Assembly: GCA_003508835.1 (NCBI GenBank)
Contig: PUFA01000021.1
Coordinates: forward strand, 9,960,501-10,024,500
Length of the DNA: 64,000 nt
Source of the DNA: Eonycteris spelaea
Lineage: Eukaryota > Chordata > Mammalia > Chiroptera > Pteropodidae
Reading direction: 5' to 3'
Shown piece after piece: positions 11,885 to 24,175 of the stretch. Made by a program: the position numbers and the translations under genes. The notes under the pieces were generated by a model. The model was not told where the DNA came from. It made no database searches and saw only the letters and a list, made by a program, of their open reading frames with translations. The first letter of the stretch is position 1; each line of letters begins with the position of its first letter.

Positions 11885-13000
11885 TATACTTTACAATATT
11901 GAGTCTTTCCGCTGCACAAAACATATCATTTTATTTATTCAACTTTTTGTTTTGTTTTGTTTTTGTTGTCAACCTCTTATTTTGGAACTGTGTATTTCAT
12001 GTTACAACTGACCTTTGATATTATATATAATTTAAAAATATTTTTAATGTGATATGTGATAATTGTTATTTAAATGCTTAAGATTTTTGTGTAATTTTAA
12101 AAAATCTGGCAGCCCAGTCAAGCCTTCTTATTCTAATATTTTTCACTTGATACTTTGTGGATTTTCTGATAGTTTCATAAAATATTTATTCTTTAATTTC
12201 AATATTTACACAAATAACTTGTTTTTCTTAATAAACTGCAATGACAAAGGCTTGTAGAACATAAATTAATAATACAGATGCTAAGTGCTGGTACCGATTA
12301 TAATAAATGCTTAATTTTATTAAACGGCTTAGTTGAGCATTCCCATTAATGTGTCATACAATGAATTACATTACTGTATTTTTCAATATGGAAATATTCT
12401 TACATTCCTGTAACAAACACTACTTTTTTCTTGGTACAGTATTCTTTTACTTCTGTTGGACTTTATGAATAATATCTTTAGGATATTAATAAATCACCTA
12501 CATGTACATGATGTTGACCTGTCATAGTTTTGTGCTATCTTGTTCATTGGATTTTAGAGTGATATAGGCTTTATAAAAAATATTTGAAGGGTTTTTTTCT
12601 GTGCTTTGGGGCAAAATACAGAACTCTATCCTTTGCTGAAACCTATCCGTAAAATCTTATGGTCTGGTGTTTTTGTTATTGCTTTATTGAGCTTTCTAAA
12701 TCTTTCGTTAGGTGAGGTTAGTCATTTCTATTTTCCAATAAAATATTCGTGTTTACAAATTTGCTGATGCAGCTTTATACTTTATTCCTATACAATATTT
12801 TAACCTTTTTTTTTTTGTCCCTATGGTTACTTTTTTTTTCTTCTCATTTCTTTATTCTTGGAAACATTTTCAAGAAGATTTCTATTTTATTAGTATTTTT
12901 AAAAATCAGCTTGCTTTCCTCTAGTATGTTCATTTAAGAATTAATTTATATTTTATTTTATTGTTGCTGCCATCCAACATTCTTTGGGAGAAGACTGATT
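11885..13000 (-). mobile_element. ancient LINE-1, antisense, ORF2 part
   Basis: This continues the antisense L1 in the expected order: 'acaatattgagtctttccgc', 'agttgagcattcccattaat', 'ttacattcctgtaacaaaca', 'tgtgctatcttgttcattgg', 'gtgatataggctttataaaa' and, near 12880, 'ttattagtatttttaaaaat'. These correspond to the complement of the ORF2 reverse-transcriptase and connecting regions. Frames are broken throughout. With 10640-11735 it makes about 2.3 kb of one old element. Confidence 0.65.
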
Positions 13001-13040
13001 ACAGAACAGAATACACGTGTTTAGATAGGTTTAGATATGG

Positions 13041-13066
13041 TTTTTTTGTTGTTGTTGTTGTTTTTT
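13041..13066. repeat. T7(GTT)4 T-rich simple repeat
   Basis: Directly read T-rich and GTT simple sequence beside a small GA-rich stretch (13075-13105). It lies at the far end of the antisense L1 region. Confidence 0.85.
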
Positions 13067-14724
13067 GCTAGAACGAAAGACTGAAAGTTGAAGAAGAAAG
13101 AAAGAAATATATACATTTATGATGTATTTTGCTGCTTAGATGGAATGTTTTAAAATTTCAGCACTTATGTTTTTAAATTTTTTGATTCTTTTCAATTCAT
13201 TTGTCATAGTGGCTTGCCCTTGATTTACGGGTGCAATATGTTCTCAATTTCCACTGAGAATACTAACATTTTACTTTCCTGTATTAATCCTGTTTTACTG
13301 TCTTTGTTTGAGCTTCTTTTCAGGATATTGAGTATCCTCCAATGTCACATTATCTGACAATATCACCAATTTTTGGAAATGATGGTACGGATCCATATGA
13401 TGCAGCTGGTGTGGACTTCCTCCAAATAGCACTGAGCTAGGAGTCTCTGTAGCTGTGTCAACAGGTAAATATGGTTACCCCTTTTATTACAAAATAAATT
13501 TGCATTGCTACAGGCATATCTTTTAGCTATGCTAACATTTTTTGTTCGTTTATTTGTTTTGATGTTTTTCACTGTGGGAAAATCAGATATAATGTTTTGA
13601 GAAGCCATTTTTTCCTGGTCATGGGAGAATTGTCAAGAGTTTTTTGGTTTGTTCCTCAGTGTATACTTTCCAAACTTCATCTTCTGATGGTGAGATTTTA
13701 GGAGTGTTGGTTCTGGCCTGAATTTTAGTTGTCAGTGGTAAGAATGTAGGGAAAGATTTACTGTAGAAATTAAAGTTTCTGGAGATTTTATTGCTGTGTT
13801 GAGTCATTTTATCCTGCATATGCATTGTGGCTGGAAGTTAGCTGGAGAACTATTTACTTTTTCTCTCTTTCCTAACACCAATAATTGAAATCTGCTTTGG
13901 CAAAATTCCCGCATTTCTTAGAGATCAGATCAACTCAGATCCAAGTGTATTGGTCACGTGTGTATTGAGATGGGACAGTTTTTACGGTTACTCTGTAGTC
14001 CTCCAGATGACCTCCCTGCCACCTCCTCCTTCAACTCAATTTTAGGTTATTTCATTGAAAAATACATTACATTTAATCTTTAGTATAACTTTGTCCTACT
14101 TGAGTGCAGTAATGAGTGATATCCACTTGATATCATCAATAAATTCTTCAATTTCTTGTCCATTGATAGTACCTGTCTCTGTATAATGTCTTTTTTCTTT
14201 CTCTTCATTTTTCTTACATGTAATTGTTTGTTGGTGATTAAAATTAGGAAAGAAGAAATGTATCTAGATCAACATGTCAGTAAGAAATTGAAATTTGAAA
14301 CTGGGTTCCTTTAACAATTAATTTGATTTTTCAATATGTGCTCCTCAGTCCAATAATTTCTTTCCAGGGCATTCTAAGCCCTCATACATCACCAATGCAG
14401 TTTGCCAATTTTAATGTAAGTTATAGAGTTAGTGCAAAGTATGTCTAACATCTGTAGGTTCACAGTGACAGAGTGTAAGTAATTTATTAGGCATCTCATT
14501 GAAATGGGTGGGATTAATGGTCTTGTTTGTTATGAAACCCTTTTTTCCCCCTGTCTCTGGAAATAGAATTGTATGTAAATGCATCCTATATTTTCTGCAA
14601 TAACACAGCTCCATACTGGAAGGTTCAGGACCCAGAACCCGGTTTCTCTAAAAACTAACGTAATTCTCTTCTATCGTTCCAAAAACTGTTTCACCCTTGT
14701 GGCTATCACATAATGCATTGGTCT
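13067..14724. other. unassigned AT-rich sequence
   Basis: No gene recognised. Open frames on the minus strand (13363-13608 and 13619-13825) adjoin but show no domain. The region may hold further diverged L1 sequence that I could not confirm. Confidence 0.5.
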
Positions 14725-14860
14725 AATCATTTATATTCCTGCAACTGAAGTATTACTTAGCTATATTTTGTAGATATAGAAACTGAGGCTCATAAAATTT
14801 AAGAAATTCCCAAGAAACCTACTGAGAAAATGCTAGAATCCAAACTGTCTTTCTTTAATA
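14725..14860 (-). mobile_element. MIR SINE fragment, antisense
   Basis: The + strand 'gatatagaaactgaggctca', 'aatttaagaaattcccaaga' and 'gaatccaaactgtctttctt' are the complement of the MIR core and 5' half ('cagatgaggaaactgaggc...ttaagt...cccaaggtcac...ggattcaaacccaggtct'). Confidence 0.6.
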
Positions 14861-16245
14861 TAATTGTGTTTCTTCTACATAGAATTATCTGTTTAAATAT
14901 AAGTGAGAAAAAATTAAACAAATATTTTAACAATTATTTAATCTTGCAATATATGAACATGGCCAGAAGAGACTTGCAACGGTAAACATGATGTGAATCT
15001 GAAGAGTTAGTGATTGAGTGGTTGAAGAAGCAACGAAGATACAAATTATCTATATCAATGTGCGCATTGAAAGAGATAATTATTATAAACAACAAATAAC
15101 AACAGCAATATCACAGCAATCACCAGTTTTTATAGTCGAAATAGTATCTTTCCAACGTTATAGAATAGGAGTTGGCTCAGGCACGTTAACCTGGAGCATC
15201 TGGCAGAGTTTGATCTCTAGAAACTTGCCTGTTTTGTGTCCTTGTAAATGCTTCCTGTGCTCCTGATGGCTCCTTGGCTCCAGTTCTTGATCATGGCATT
15301 TGGCATCTGTTCCACTTGGCTCTAGATTTCCTTGACCCCTGGCTGCCCCTGCCAGCCCCTGCCAGCCCCTGTGACCTGGGTCTTCACCAGGAACTGAACC
15401 TGCTGCTCACTTGCTGCTTGTTAGTACTGACTCTGCAAATTCCTGGGCTAAATTATGCTTAGCCTGGCAGTAGGTGTCAGTGGGGACATATGTAGGCAAA
15501 GCAAATGTAGGGTTATGTAACTACCCAAACAACTCTTGCCAAATTCAGTTCAGGCAGAAACATTCCTTTCAATATGGGTTAGGTATGTAGAAAATGAGTC
15601 TTTTGATCAGAACTCTTAATTTAGTACTTCCGGGGTTCGATATGCCATGCAATAAGAGCCCTAGTTTTGCCTTTTTGAGCATGTTGTAGAAAAGGTAACT
15701 AAAAAAGAAAAATTTCAAATGGCATTCTGGATTTAAGGCAATCCACAACAGTATGAAATAGTCTCGAAAAATTCAAATTTCCCTATTGTATTTGAATGGT
15801 TCGGGATTACAGATTCAGAATCCCAATGGACACATTTAGGTCCACGTTATTCAAGCTTAGAATTAGATCTATTTTCTTTCTATCTTCCTCCCTTTTCCCC
15901 TTATTCCCTCTCTCCCTCCCTCATTCCTTTCCTCTCTTTCTGCCTCTCTGTTACTGTCCCTTGTCTCTCTTTAAAGCTGAATATACTTACTATAGACAGT
16001 AAATAGGATGCCCTTGATGTCTAACAAAGACTAACCATAACAAATGTCTTTATATAGAATGTCTTATGCAAAATGAGGTTGCTCAAAATGGGGGGAATTT
16101 GCCTGAAAGATAGTTCTTGAGCAATGTAATGAAGGAAAAGGTCCTACTCTCAAATGAAGACTATTCTATCACAAGTATCAATCAGCCATCAGAATTCAGA
16201 GGTCAAGAAGCCTTATGAACATTCCAGTTGCTCTTTGCCTTTATC
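14861..16245. other. unassigned sequence with pyrimidine-rich tract
   Basis: No gene recognised. A short direct duplication, 'ctgccagcccctgccagccc', occurs near 15348-15368. A strongly pyrimidine-rich tract spans about 15871-15972. The 82-codon and 62-codon frames at 15018-15266 and 15274-15462 have no recognisable domain. Confidence 0.5.
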
Positions 16246-16271
16246 TGTAAAAAAAAAATTTTTTTTTTACA
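16246..16271. repeat. perfect 26-bp palindrome TGT-A10-T10-ACA
   Basis: Read directly: TGT, ten A, ten T, ACA. It abuts the left edge of the antisense L1 fragment that follows. It could arise where an A-rich tail meets a T-rich target, or simply by slippage. Confidence 0.9.
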
Positions 16272-16565
16272 TTCTAAAAGGTGTGTACTATTTGTAGGAT
16301 TTAATTATGATTTTAATTTGCATTACCCTAATGATTAATGTTGTTGAGCATTTTTTAATGTTCTGATTTGCCATCAGTTTTTTTTTCTCTGTTGAGTGTT
16401 TATTCAAATTTTTAACCTAAATTTTATTGGGCTGTTATCTTATTGTTGAGTTGTAAAAATTCTTATAATCTAGATATACATGCTTTATCAGATATTTATT
16501 TTGCAAATATTTATTTTTCCCCAGTTTGTGGCTTGTCTTTTTATTTTATTAGTATCTTACAAGCA
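16272..16565 (-). mobile_element. LINE-1 fragment, antisense
   Basis: The + strand 'gattttaatttgcattaccc', 'taatgattaatgttgttgag', 'attgggctgttatcttattg', 'tgagttgtaaaaattcttat', 'gctttatcagatatttattt' and 'ccccagtttgtggcttgtct' follow the complement of the L1 ORF2 end and 3' UTR junction in the correct order. About 300 bp; no frame survives. Confidence 0.8.
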
Positions 16566-18334
16566 GCTAAAGTAAATGTAAATTATACCTGAAAAAGACA
16601 GAGTAAATACATTTCTTTCAGAGTTCAAACTTTTACATAATTATTTTCAAAGAGAAAATTTTGAGTCTGTTTATAAATCCCTTTCTCTAAGTTGTTTTTT
16701 TTTTTTCACTATGAATAAACTAATTTTATTTTCCAGGAAGTGACAGAACTCAACAATCAATTCCTGGCTCTTGTTGAGGTGTTAATAAGTTATTACAGAA
16801 GTTTTCTCCATTCTTATTAAAAACAGCATTTATGTCAATGTCTTAGGCTAGAAAAGTCAGACATGTGTCTTTTGCTCTATATGTATTCTCTATAAGTTAT
16901 CTAATTATTTCTGATTTTGTTGCCTTTGAATTAAATTGAGCTCTTTCTTTTTCCCTTCCTCTCACTATCCTAGTCCATCTAAGGCTTTCATATGATTGGT
17001 CTTGGACCAATGCATTTGGCTTTCAATTGCCTTCCCTATCCTTAGGGACCAAATCTTTCAATTCATATTGAATGCAATGACCCAATGAATCTTAAAATAT
17101 AGACTTTATCAAGTTACCTAACACTTCAGGATTATTTCTTCCATTTGCCTTTAAATGCTATTGGTAATATAGCTCCTTTGTCCTATGGTACCAAACAAAA
17201 TGTTCTTCAAATAGGTGCTAATGTGTCTCATACTCAAAATTTTATATTCTAATCTCAAAAAGAATTGGGATTAGAAAGATGTTTTATATGTCTTTCTTCT
17301 CTTAACCACCGATCATAACCAAGACTCATCTCATATTAGGGAACATTGGAGAAAAAAAGAGAACAATTGTGGGAGAGATTTAGAATATTTTGCACCTTTT
17401 CAGAAATAAGGAATAAGAAAAAATCTTTTCAATTTTTTTTTCACCTGGGAAATTTGACCTGGTTTTCTGACTTGTCACTGTGGTTCAGTTTTGGGGGTGC
17501 TGCTGTTGAAATCCATACTTTTGCTAACATATTATTTTCTCCTTTCTGGGAAAGCAAGCCTATAATGTGTTTATTAGTTCAGGTAGAACAGCAGGAGAAC
17601 CTTACTAATAAAATATTTTGGCAAAAGGAGTAGGTAGGAGAGAGAGGCTGGCATCATTTTTAATGTCAGCATGCAAAATATCCCCCTGGAGGGCATCACT
17701 GTCTCCTGCCAATCATGAGAATTCTCCCAGCTGTCAATCACCTAAATGCCTAGACTCTGCCAACTCGAGGAACTTGCATTTTCTGTGCTGGAGGCATTTT
17801 ATTTTCTTTAACAACATGAAGCTCTGAACAAGTATTATTGAAGTGAAATATAACAATATGCTGCTTGCTTGAAGATTCTACAACCAAATAAAGCATTTTC
17901 TCCTTCTAATGGCCAAGCAAATTATTTTCAGTGTATTAATTTATTTTCATGTACTTTATATTGAAGAATGAATATATGTGTGTAGAAGACACTGAGGTAA
18001 GGTGATGTTTTTATTATTTAGGAACCCTGCAGAAAATAAAATAATTGTTAGATTTTAATTTAGGTCATGATTTTACTTTCAATGACTTGAGGTAATTACT
18101 TTCACACAGAATCACATACATACATACACACAATGTGAGTTTTGTTCATAGGAAAAGTTTTATATCTTGAATTTCTTAAATACAGATCATTTAAACTATA
18201 AGAAATTATGCAGCTTTATATATTCAAATCTAAGTTTTTCCCCAACTTTAATCAGGTTACAAGGTAATGTTACAAAGTAACATTTGATGGTCTTCCTTTC
18301 TTTGCAGTTTAGTAGACACATGGAATTGTTTCCA
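16566..18334. other. unassigned AT-rich sequence
   Basis: Contains a T-rich run near 16694-16706 and a short 'acatacatacataca' tract near 18117-18129. The 95-codon frame at 17346-17633 has no recognisable domain. Confidence 0.5.
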
Positions 18335-18800
18335 CTCTAACGTCTGTGTGTCTGATGTTTCCAAAACTCAAAATGTCAGAGTTTGGAGTAAGGAAAGGTT
18401 TATTAATCCCGAAGGCGTCAACTAAGAAGATGGGAGACCTAGTGGTGCCTCAAATCCATCTTAAGAAGGTACAGAGTTCTGGCTTCTTCTATGTCAAGGG
18501 AAGCGGTAGGGGGAGGGGGAGTGGAAGGGGCATGTGTAACTGACAACCACAGACATCTGGACATCAGCGGGAGTCCAAGAAAGATTGTGTTTAGTCTGTT
18601 GACCTTAATTGATTTGAGTTCAGTCACGAGATTCCTGCAGATCTTTGATAAACAATACATACTTCCCTTATCTCCTTGGGAGAGGCACTTTCTAGAAGGA
18701 GCTTTTTTTTTTGGAAAATTCAAGCCACAAGCAGAATTCCTCTAATGATTAACATGTCTATGTGCAAGAAGCTATTAACGTAAAGGCCATGGGAACAGAG
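18335..18800 (-). mobile_element. LTR-like segment, antisense (tentative)
   Basis: On the minus strand the piece around 18350-18410 reads like the R region of an ERV LTR: an AATAAA within 'gattaataaacctttcctta', followed by 'ctccaaactctgacattttg'. A G-rich stretch at 18507-18531 and moderately raised GC are consistent with an LTR. No retroviral coding region is attached. Family unknown; the overlapping open frames on both strands are not credible genes. Confidence 0.4.
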
Positions 18801-20170
18801 CAGGCTTGACTAAGAGGGAGTCAGAGGCGAAGCATTTCACGGTTACAATATCGACTTTCTTAGGTCACGCATTGACTTTTGGAGAGTAATCAGAGAAACC
18901 ATCAAATACAGACAACTGTATGTGATGGCCAAATTCTGAGAAATTGTTCTGTTTACAGGGAGAACTTAGATGTTAAGGGACTAAAAAAACTGGTAGAATA
19001 ACCAAATAAGAACATGCTGTCAGAGGTAGAATAGAATGAGATGCCCTTGAATCCATTTGTAAATGGGTTATTCACTTTGCTCAGAGCAGAGATCCAGATG
19101 ACTCAGTGGAGAGAAAGATTTCACCTTCTTTTCCTCTTTCTTGCTCAGTCATTAATACACAGTCAAGTGTCATTCCTTCCCTTCTCCTCATTCACTTTGA
19201 CAAGGTGTGCCACATTATAGTAGACATATCCCTTTCAGCTTTGTATTCTGTCAGTCTCAGAGGCTATTTGCTCCTGCTAATCCATGTCACTGTTGGATTC
19301 CATATTTTCATCTATAAAAATTTAGAATGCATTATATTTATACTCTATAAAAAGTCTATAATTAATGGGCATTTAACCATGATTTTACATATAGATACAC
19401 TGGATTATGTTTTTTTTTTTTTAAAAGCCATAAACCTAATATTTAAAAAATAACAACCTGTACAAAAACACCGGTAAGATTAAACTCCTAAATGTGTAAA
19501 TATCTCATGGAAAGTCAAGTTGTTTATTTTTGTGTAATTTAAACAAAACTGAACTTTTATTAAATTCGTTTTTGTCCTTCTCTTATGAGTGAGTGAAGAC
19601 ATTCCAATTTGTATCTGTGAACACAGCCGAAGGAGTCAACACAATTTTGTCTGTTGACATAGAGAAATTGAGCCCTTGCTGATAGCAATCACATCTCCTA
19701 ATTCGAGTCTTCTCTCTTTTGCACTCCAAAAACATAGCACTATAATCAGCCATTAGTCAATCCTTAATAAATGCTTTGCATCAGTGTGAAATTTGAAAAA
19801 AACAAAACAAAACTAAACCCTATTATCTATCTATGTCTATGTATGTATGTATATATGTCTGTATTTATCTATCATTTATTTATCTTCTCTTTATTTCTCT
19901 GCTTCCTTAAATCTACTGAATGGCCCTAGTTTTTAAGGCAGAATTTTAGTCTCATAGTAATGTGAATAAACATATTCCTTGAACATTACTCTTGATAGAT
20001 GTAAAGTGAAGTAGTCAGGGAATGAACTATTTTTTAACAGGTAATTTGCTTGATTTAGTCTTAATACAATGCCATATGCAATTGAAAACTCAATAAATTA
20101 CTTAATTAGTTCTTGCTAGAGAGAACATTATTTCTTGTCACAGTTTCAAGTTTTTGAGGTTAAAATCTGA
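18801..20170. other. unassigned sequence with tetranucleotide tract
   Basis: No gene recognised. Imperfect TATC/TATG tetranucleotides occupy about 19820-19885. The 115-codon frame at 19106-19453 is hydrophobic, as expected for T-rich DNA, and lacks a recognisable family. Confidence 0.5.
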
Positions 20171-20452
20171 GATTTCACTCATATGTGTGTTATAAAACTG
20201 AAAGCAAGAAACAAACAAGACAAACAAATGAAAACTCATAGACGCAGACAACAGTTTAGTGGTTACTCCAGGGAAGGTGGGGAGGGGTAGGAAGACAGGG
20301 ATAAAGGGGGTCAAATATATGGTGACAGAAGGAGATCTGACTTTAGGCGGTGACCACAATGCAATATACTGATGACTTATTATTGAATTGTACACTTGAA
20401 ACCTATATAATTTTATTAACCAATGCCATCCCAATAAACTTACTTTAAAAAG
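20171..20452 (+). mobile_element. bat-type LINE-1 3' end, copy 1
   Basis: This is a 5'-truncated L1 3' UTR. It shares with 23760-24175 the run 'gatttcactcatatgtg', then 'ataaaactgaaagc', 'cagacaacagtttagtg', 'ggtgacagaaggagat', 'attgtacacttgaaacctat' and 'ataattttattaaccaatg', ending in CCCAATAAA. The minus-strand open frame here has a closely similar counterpart in the second copy, which confirms that it is repeat-derived. No target duplication was found. Confidence 0.8.
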
Positions 20453-22419
20453 AGTTTAGGTGATGGTTTCTCTTCATTATTTTGAAGGTGTTGAGATAAG
20501 TCCAGCATAACCTTTGTGGGGAAATAATTCCCTATGAATTTCTCGCAATTCTACACATCTTGTGAGCAGTGTCACTGACAATCTTTTTTCTGGGTTAGCT
20601 TTCCTAGATATTTGTGTAGCAATCAGCCTTGGAAGATAGAGATAATTTTATCTCCAGAGCAAAGGTCTGATTTGCGTACAGCCCATTATATAAAAAGACT
20701 GGCATAAACTTGAGGTTCCTCAGTTGTGATGGGAACTCATTGCATGCACAATATCCACTTGGGCCCCTCTGTGTCACCTCCATGGGACTTGAAAAGCAAG
20801 AGGGACCAATACAATCATGAGGCTCATTCTTCCTGATGTGTGATGAATAATAAAATCCTTGATTTCTGTCCCAAGAGTTTTGTATCTTTGGTCAGCCTCC
20901 ATGAAACTGTAGCTGGATAACTTGCTATAATGCAAGTAGAGTAAAACCTCAGGCCCTTCATAGTTCTTGATACACTTTTAATGGGATGAATAGAACCACG
21001 GAATGTGGCATTTTGTCAGGGAAAAGGAAAATTTAAGGTGCCTATGACAAAGTCCCCTTAATCGCCTTCTTTGTAATTAAACAGTTGAATTTCTTATTTT
21101 TCTATTTCCTGTTTTTTAAGTGGCCAAGAAATTTCGATCTAAAGAAGAGCCAGGCAAGTAATAAAATGAGAGTGTTTGTGTAAGGTCCTGGTTTTCCTAG
21201 GGTGGGGTAACTCCCAAGTGTACAGCTCAAGCCATTAAGTAGACAGAATGCCAAACTTGGAAGATTACTAATGGAAAGAGACATGGGCTTTTGTTCAATA
21301 AACACCTTGGCCACATTTTATTAATACTAGACCTCTTTTTAAATGGAGAGGCAAATATTAGCTATATCAATAATTTATTTTTTATATAGTAACCAGCAGT
21401 ACATTTTAAATATTTTCCTTTAAAGTCAAATGATATATTTTGTTTGTTTCTCCTTTTCAGTTTGGTTTAATTGCCTTTCAATAACTGATTTCCCCCAAAT
21501 GACTGACCTTTATTCTATGCACCGTGTTTTGATATTCTTGTTAGTAAACAGTTACAGTTTTAAAGGCAGTTATTTTGACGTATCAAAGAAATCAGCTAGT
21601 GAAGCTGTAATTTTCATGTGCCAACATGCAACTAAAAGGTCACGGTCACTCCCTATTTTACATATCACAGAAATTTTCCAAATAACCAGGCTCCATTAGC
21701 TGAATAAATACGCGAAGGCAATTTGTTTCATAGCTAGTGGATTAGTTGTGTCTCAAGTTTAGAAACTGGCTGAACAATTAATTTTCAATGGCAGTATTTG
21801 TTTGTAGCAGAAACAGTAAAGTAAAGACATACTCAAACTCCACTCTAAACAGATCACACAACCCAGAGAGATCTCTCTGGTCTATCGTTTTGGGAAGGAA
21901 GGAGGTAGAAAACTAACAAATGCACACGGCTTGCCCAAGTTTCTCTAATATCTCCCAGAATAAGAAATAGCTTGATATATTTCTTTCTTACTTAAAAGCT
22001 TCATTTAAAACTGTACTTTACAAAATTGAAATTATGTTACCCTGAAAGGAGAGTAGTTTGTGTTATATTTATATCATTGTCATCTCCAATTAGATAAAAG
22101 GGAAACCCAGTGTAAAACTTACATCTCCCTTAAAAATCAAAAAGACCTTTGAACATCAGTGTGTACATTCCTCCTTCTTGAACTTATTTCAATGTGCTTT
22201 ACTTGTTGGGTAGTTTAATACTGTTTTTACATGGTTTAGAGTCGTTGAAACCAATACGTCATCACTGATTCTCCTGCTATTACTGTGGTCAACTTTTGAT
22301 CAAGATTTCACTCTAATTAGGAATATCAAGTTGGTTTGCTTCTTTTTTTCTTTTTTCTTTTAAATCTTTCTCATTCCTGTTTGTAAACTCATCAAATTTC
22401 TGTGGATCATTGGGGTTCA
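20453..22419. other. unassigned sequence
   Basis: Nearly 2 kb without a recognised gene or repeat. Composition is ordinary for the window. The 89-codon frame at 21430-21699 and the 70-codon frame at 21102-21314 show no domain. Confidence 0.5.
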
Positions 22420-23077
22420 ATCAGAAAGCGAGATGCCACAGAATACTTATATAATAAGGGAGAAGGCGGGCCAGTTATATGGTCTAGGCGAGGCTAATGT
22501 TTCTCTATCCAACATCGGGCTGAAATCCACGGGGCAGGTAGTCAGTCTGGAAGGAAAAATAAAAGCAAAGTGGGGGACTCATGGATAAAATGGGGGGCAC
22601 AACTGGAACCATGTGAGAACGGACTAAAACCTACCCCATGTGCTTCCAAGCCTGCAGTTTCAATGCTGGGGCATCCTGCGGGACAAGCTCCTGTGGTCCT
22701 CACGGTGCTCAGTGCAGCTGGGCCCAGGTGTTGCAGAAGCTGACCTAGTGGACGTCGCAGGGGCTGAAGCGCACAAACTGGGTTAGCACAGGTGAGCAAC
22801 AATGACGTAACTGAACAGCTCGGAAAGCTGCCCCTGCCTCTGAGATCAGGAACGTGCAGCTGCTTCCCTTACCCCTTCCCAGTCCTGGGCAACACAGCTC
22901 GCAGCTGGGTGAGCTCGTCCTCACCTGGAAGTGTGCAGGGGAGGGGATCCAGGAAAACAGAGCCCCAGCTTAGCTTCAAATCCACCACCATGAAACCCGC
23001 AACCAATTCAGACCTCGCCACAATTTGGACACAGGGTGGACTTCAATGCTCCTTCCAACATTATTATAAAACCTAAG
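22420..23077 (-). other. GC-richer repeat-like block, not identified
   Basis: This block is clearly richer in GC and CpG than its flanks, especially 22640-23000. On the minus strand it contains a splice-like 'tttttccttccag' at about 22545-22557 and a 'attatataagtattctgtgg' stretch near its end, which is common at the 3' ends of some ERV LTRs. Open frames exist on both strands but give no recognisable protein. It could be an LTR, a lineage-specific element or a decayed pseudogene; strand is a guess. Confidence 0.35.
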
Positions 23078-23082
23078 TATGA

Positions 23083-23160
23083 ATAGAATGAATAGAATAG
23101 AATAGAATAGAATAGAATAGAATAGAATGAATAGAATAGAATGAATAGAATAGAATAAAA
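23083..23160. repeat. (GAATA)n / AATAG pentanucleotide tract
   Basis: About 15 units of AATAG/GAATA, occasionally lengthened to GAATGAATAG, passing into an A-rich (ATAAA)n stretch to about 23186. Read directly. It flanks the GC-richer block on its right. Confidence 0.9.
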
Positions 23161-23384
23161 AAATAAGATAAAATAAAATATAAAATGAGAGAAAGAAAAA
23201 GATATTTGGGCAGCTGGCTGTTTCTATCTATACCAAACACATACCAAATCTTTCCCTATGTAAAAATAAGCCTTTTGCTTTAGAAGCTTTCCCCGTGTCT
23301 TTCCTTACATTGATTTGATTTCTTCTATGAGCTTGAATGTAGTGAAATTAAGCTGAGAAGGGGGAGATGACACAAATCAATTCC

Positions 23385-23547
23385 AATTATTTAACCGTGA
23401 GCAGGTTTCCTCAGCTATGCGAGCCTTCCTATCCTCATTTGTGAAATGAGTGCAGAATACTACCTGCATGCAGCTCACTGTGAGAACAGCGTGAGGCTGC
23501 AGGCCAAGTCCTTAACCAGTGCCTGGCATGTGGTGGCTCCCGGTTAG
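23385..23547 (+). mobile_element. MIR SINE, sense
   Basis: 'ttcctatcctcatttgtgaa' followed by 'atgagtgcagaatactacct', 'agctcactgtgagaacagcg' and 'accagtgcctggcatgtggt' is the MIR core and 3' part in order. The element ends against the (CCT)n tract. Confidence 0.65.
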
Positions 23548-23572
23548 CCTCCTCCTCCTCCTCCTCCTCCTC
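23548..23572. repeat. (CCT)8 microsatellite
   Basis: Eight CCT units, read directly, adjoining the MIR 3' end. An acidic glutamate run in a minus-strand open frame is simply its translation. Confidence 0.95.
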
Positions 23573-23759
23573 TTCTAAGGAGCACTTTGTGCATTGAAAA
23601 TAACAATAAACTATAAAATTTAAATATCTTATCATTGTAAGTCACTAATTCGTGCTTAACAATCTTTTCATTAATTTTCCTACTGCTTCTCAAAGTCAAA
23701 GAATATACTATTCACTTTTCAGATGGATGTAGAAACATGACATTAACTCAATATTAAAA

Positions 23760-24175
23760 AGTCCCTCTCTCCATCCACGTTGTCACAAATGGCAGTGTTT
23801 CATCTTTTCTTACGTCATGAATGGATCTTGAGATTATCATGCCAAGTGAAATAATCCAGACAGAAAATGTAGAGAACCGTATGATTTCACTCATATGTGG
23901 AATATAAAACTGAAAGCGACAAAATAAAACTGACAAGACAAATAGACAATAACTCATAGGCACAGACAACAGTTTAGTGATTACCAGTGAAAGGGTAGAG
24001 GGGAGAAGTAGAAAAGGGTTAAAGGGGTCAAATATAAGGTGACAGAAGGAGATTTGACTTTGGGTGGTGAACACATAATGCAATAAACAGATGATGTATT
24101 ATAGAATTGTACACTTGAAACCTATATAATTTTATTAACCAATGTCACCCCCATAAATGTAATTTAAAAAAAGAA
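23760..24175 (+). mobile_element. bat-type LINE-1 3' end, copy 2
   Basis: A longer sister of 20171-20452. It begins about 130 bp further 5', in the ORF2/3' UTR junction ('catccacgttgtcacaaatg', then 'gatcttgagattatcatgcc', 'aagtgaaataatccagacag'). It then runs through the same 3' UTR landmarks to 'taattttattaaccaatgtc' and an A-rich end. Both copies are in the same orientation about 3.6 kb apart. The 5' truncation is typical of target-primed reverse transcription. Confidence 0.85.

Noticed and set aside
20138..20434. 98-codon minus-strand frame, similar to one at 23754-24083
   Set aside because: Both are antisense translations of the same L1 3' UTR, so their similarity is repeat homology and not gene duplication.
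23435..23635. acidic protein suggested by a glutamate run on the minus strand
   Set aside because: The glutamates come from (CCT)8 next to a MIR element.
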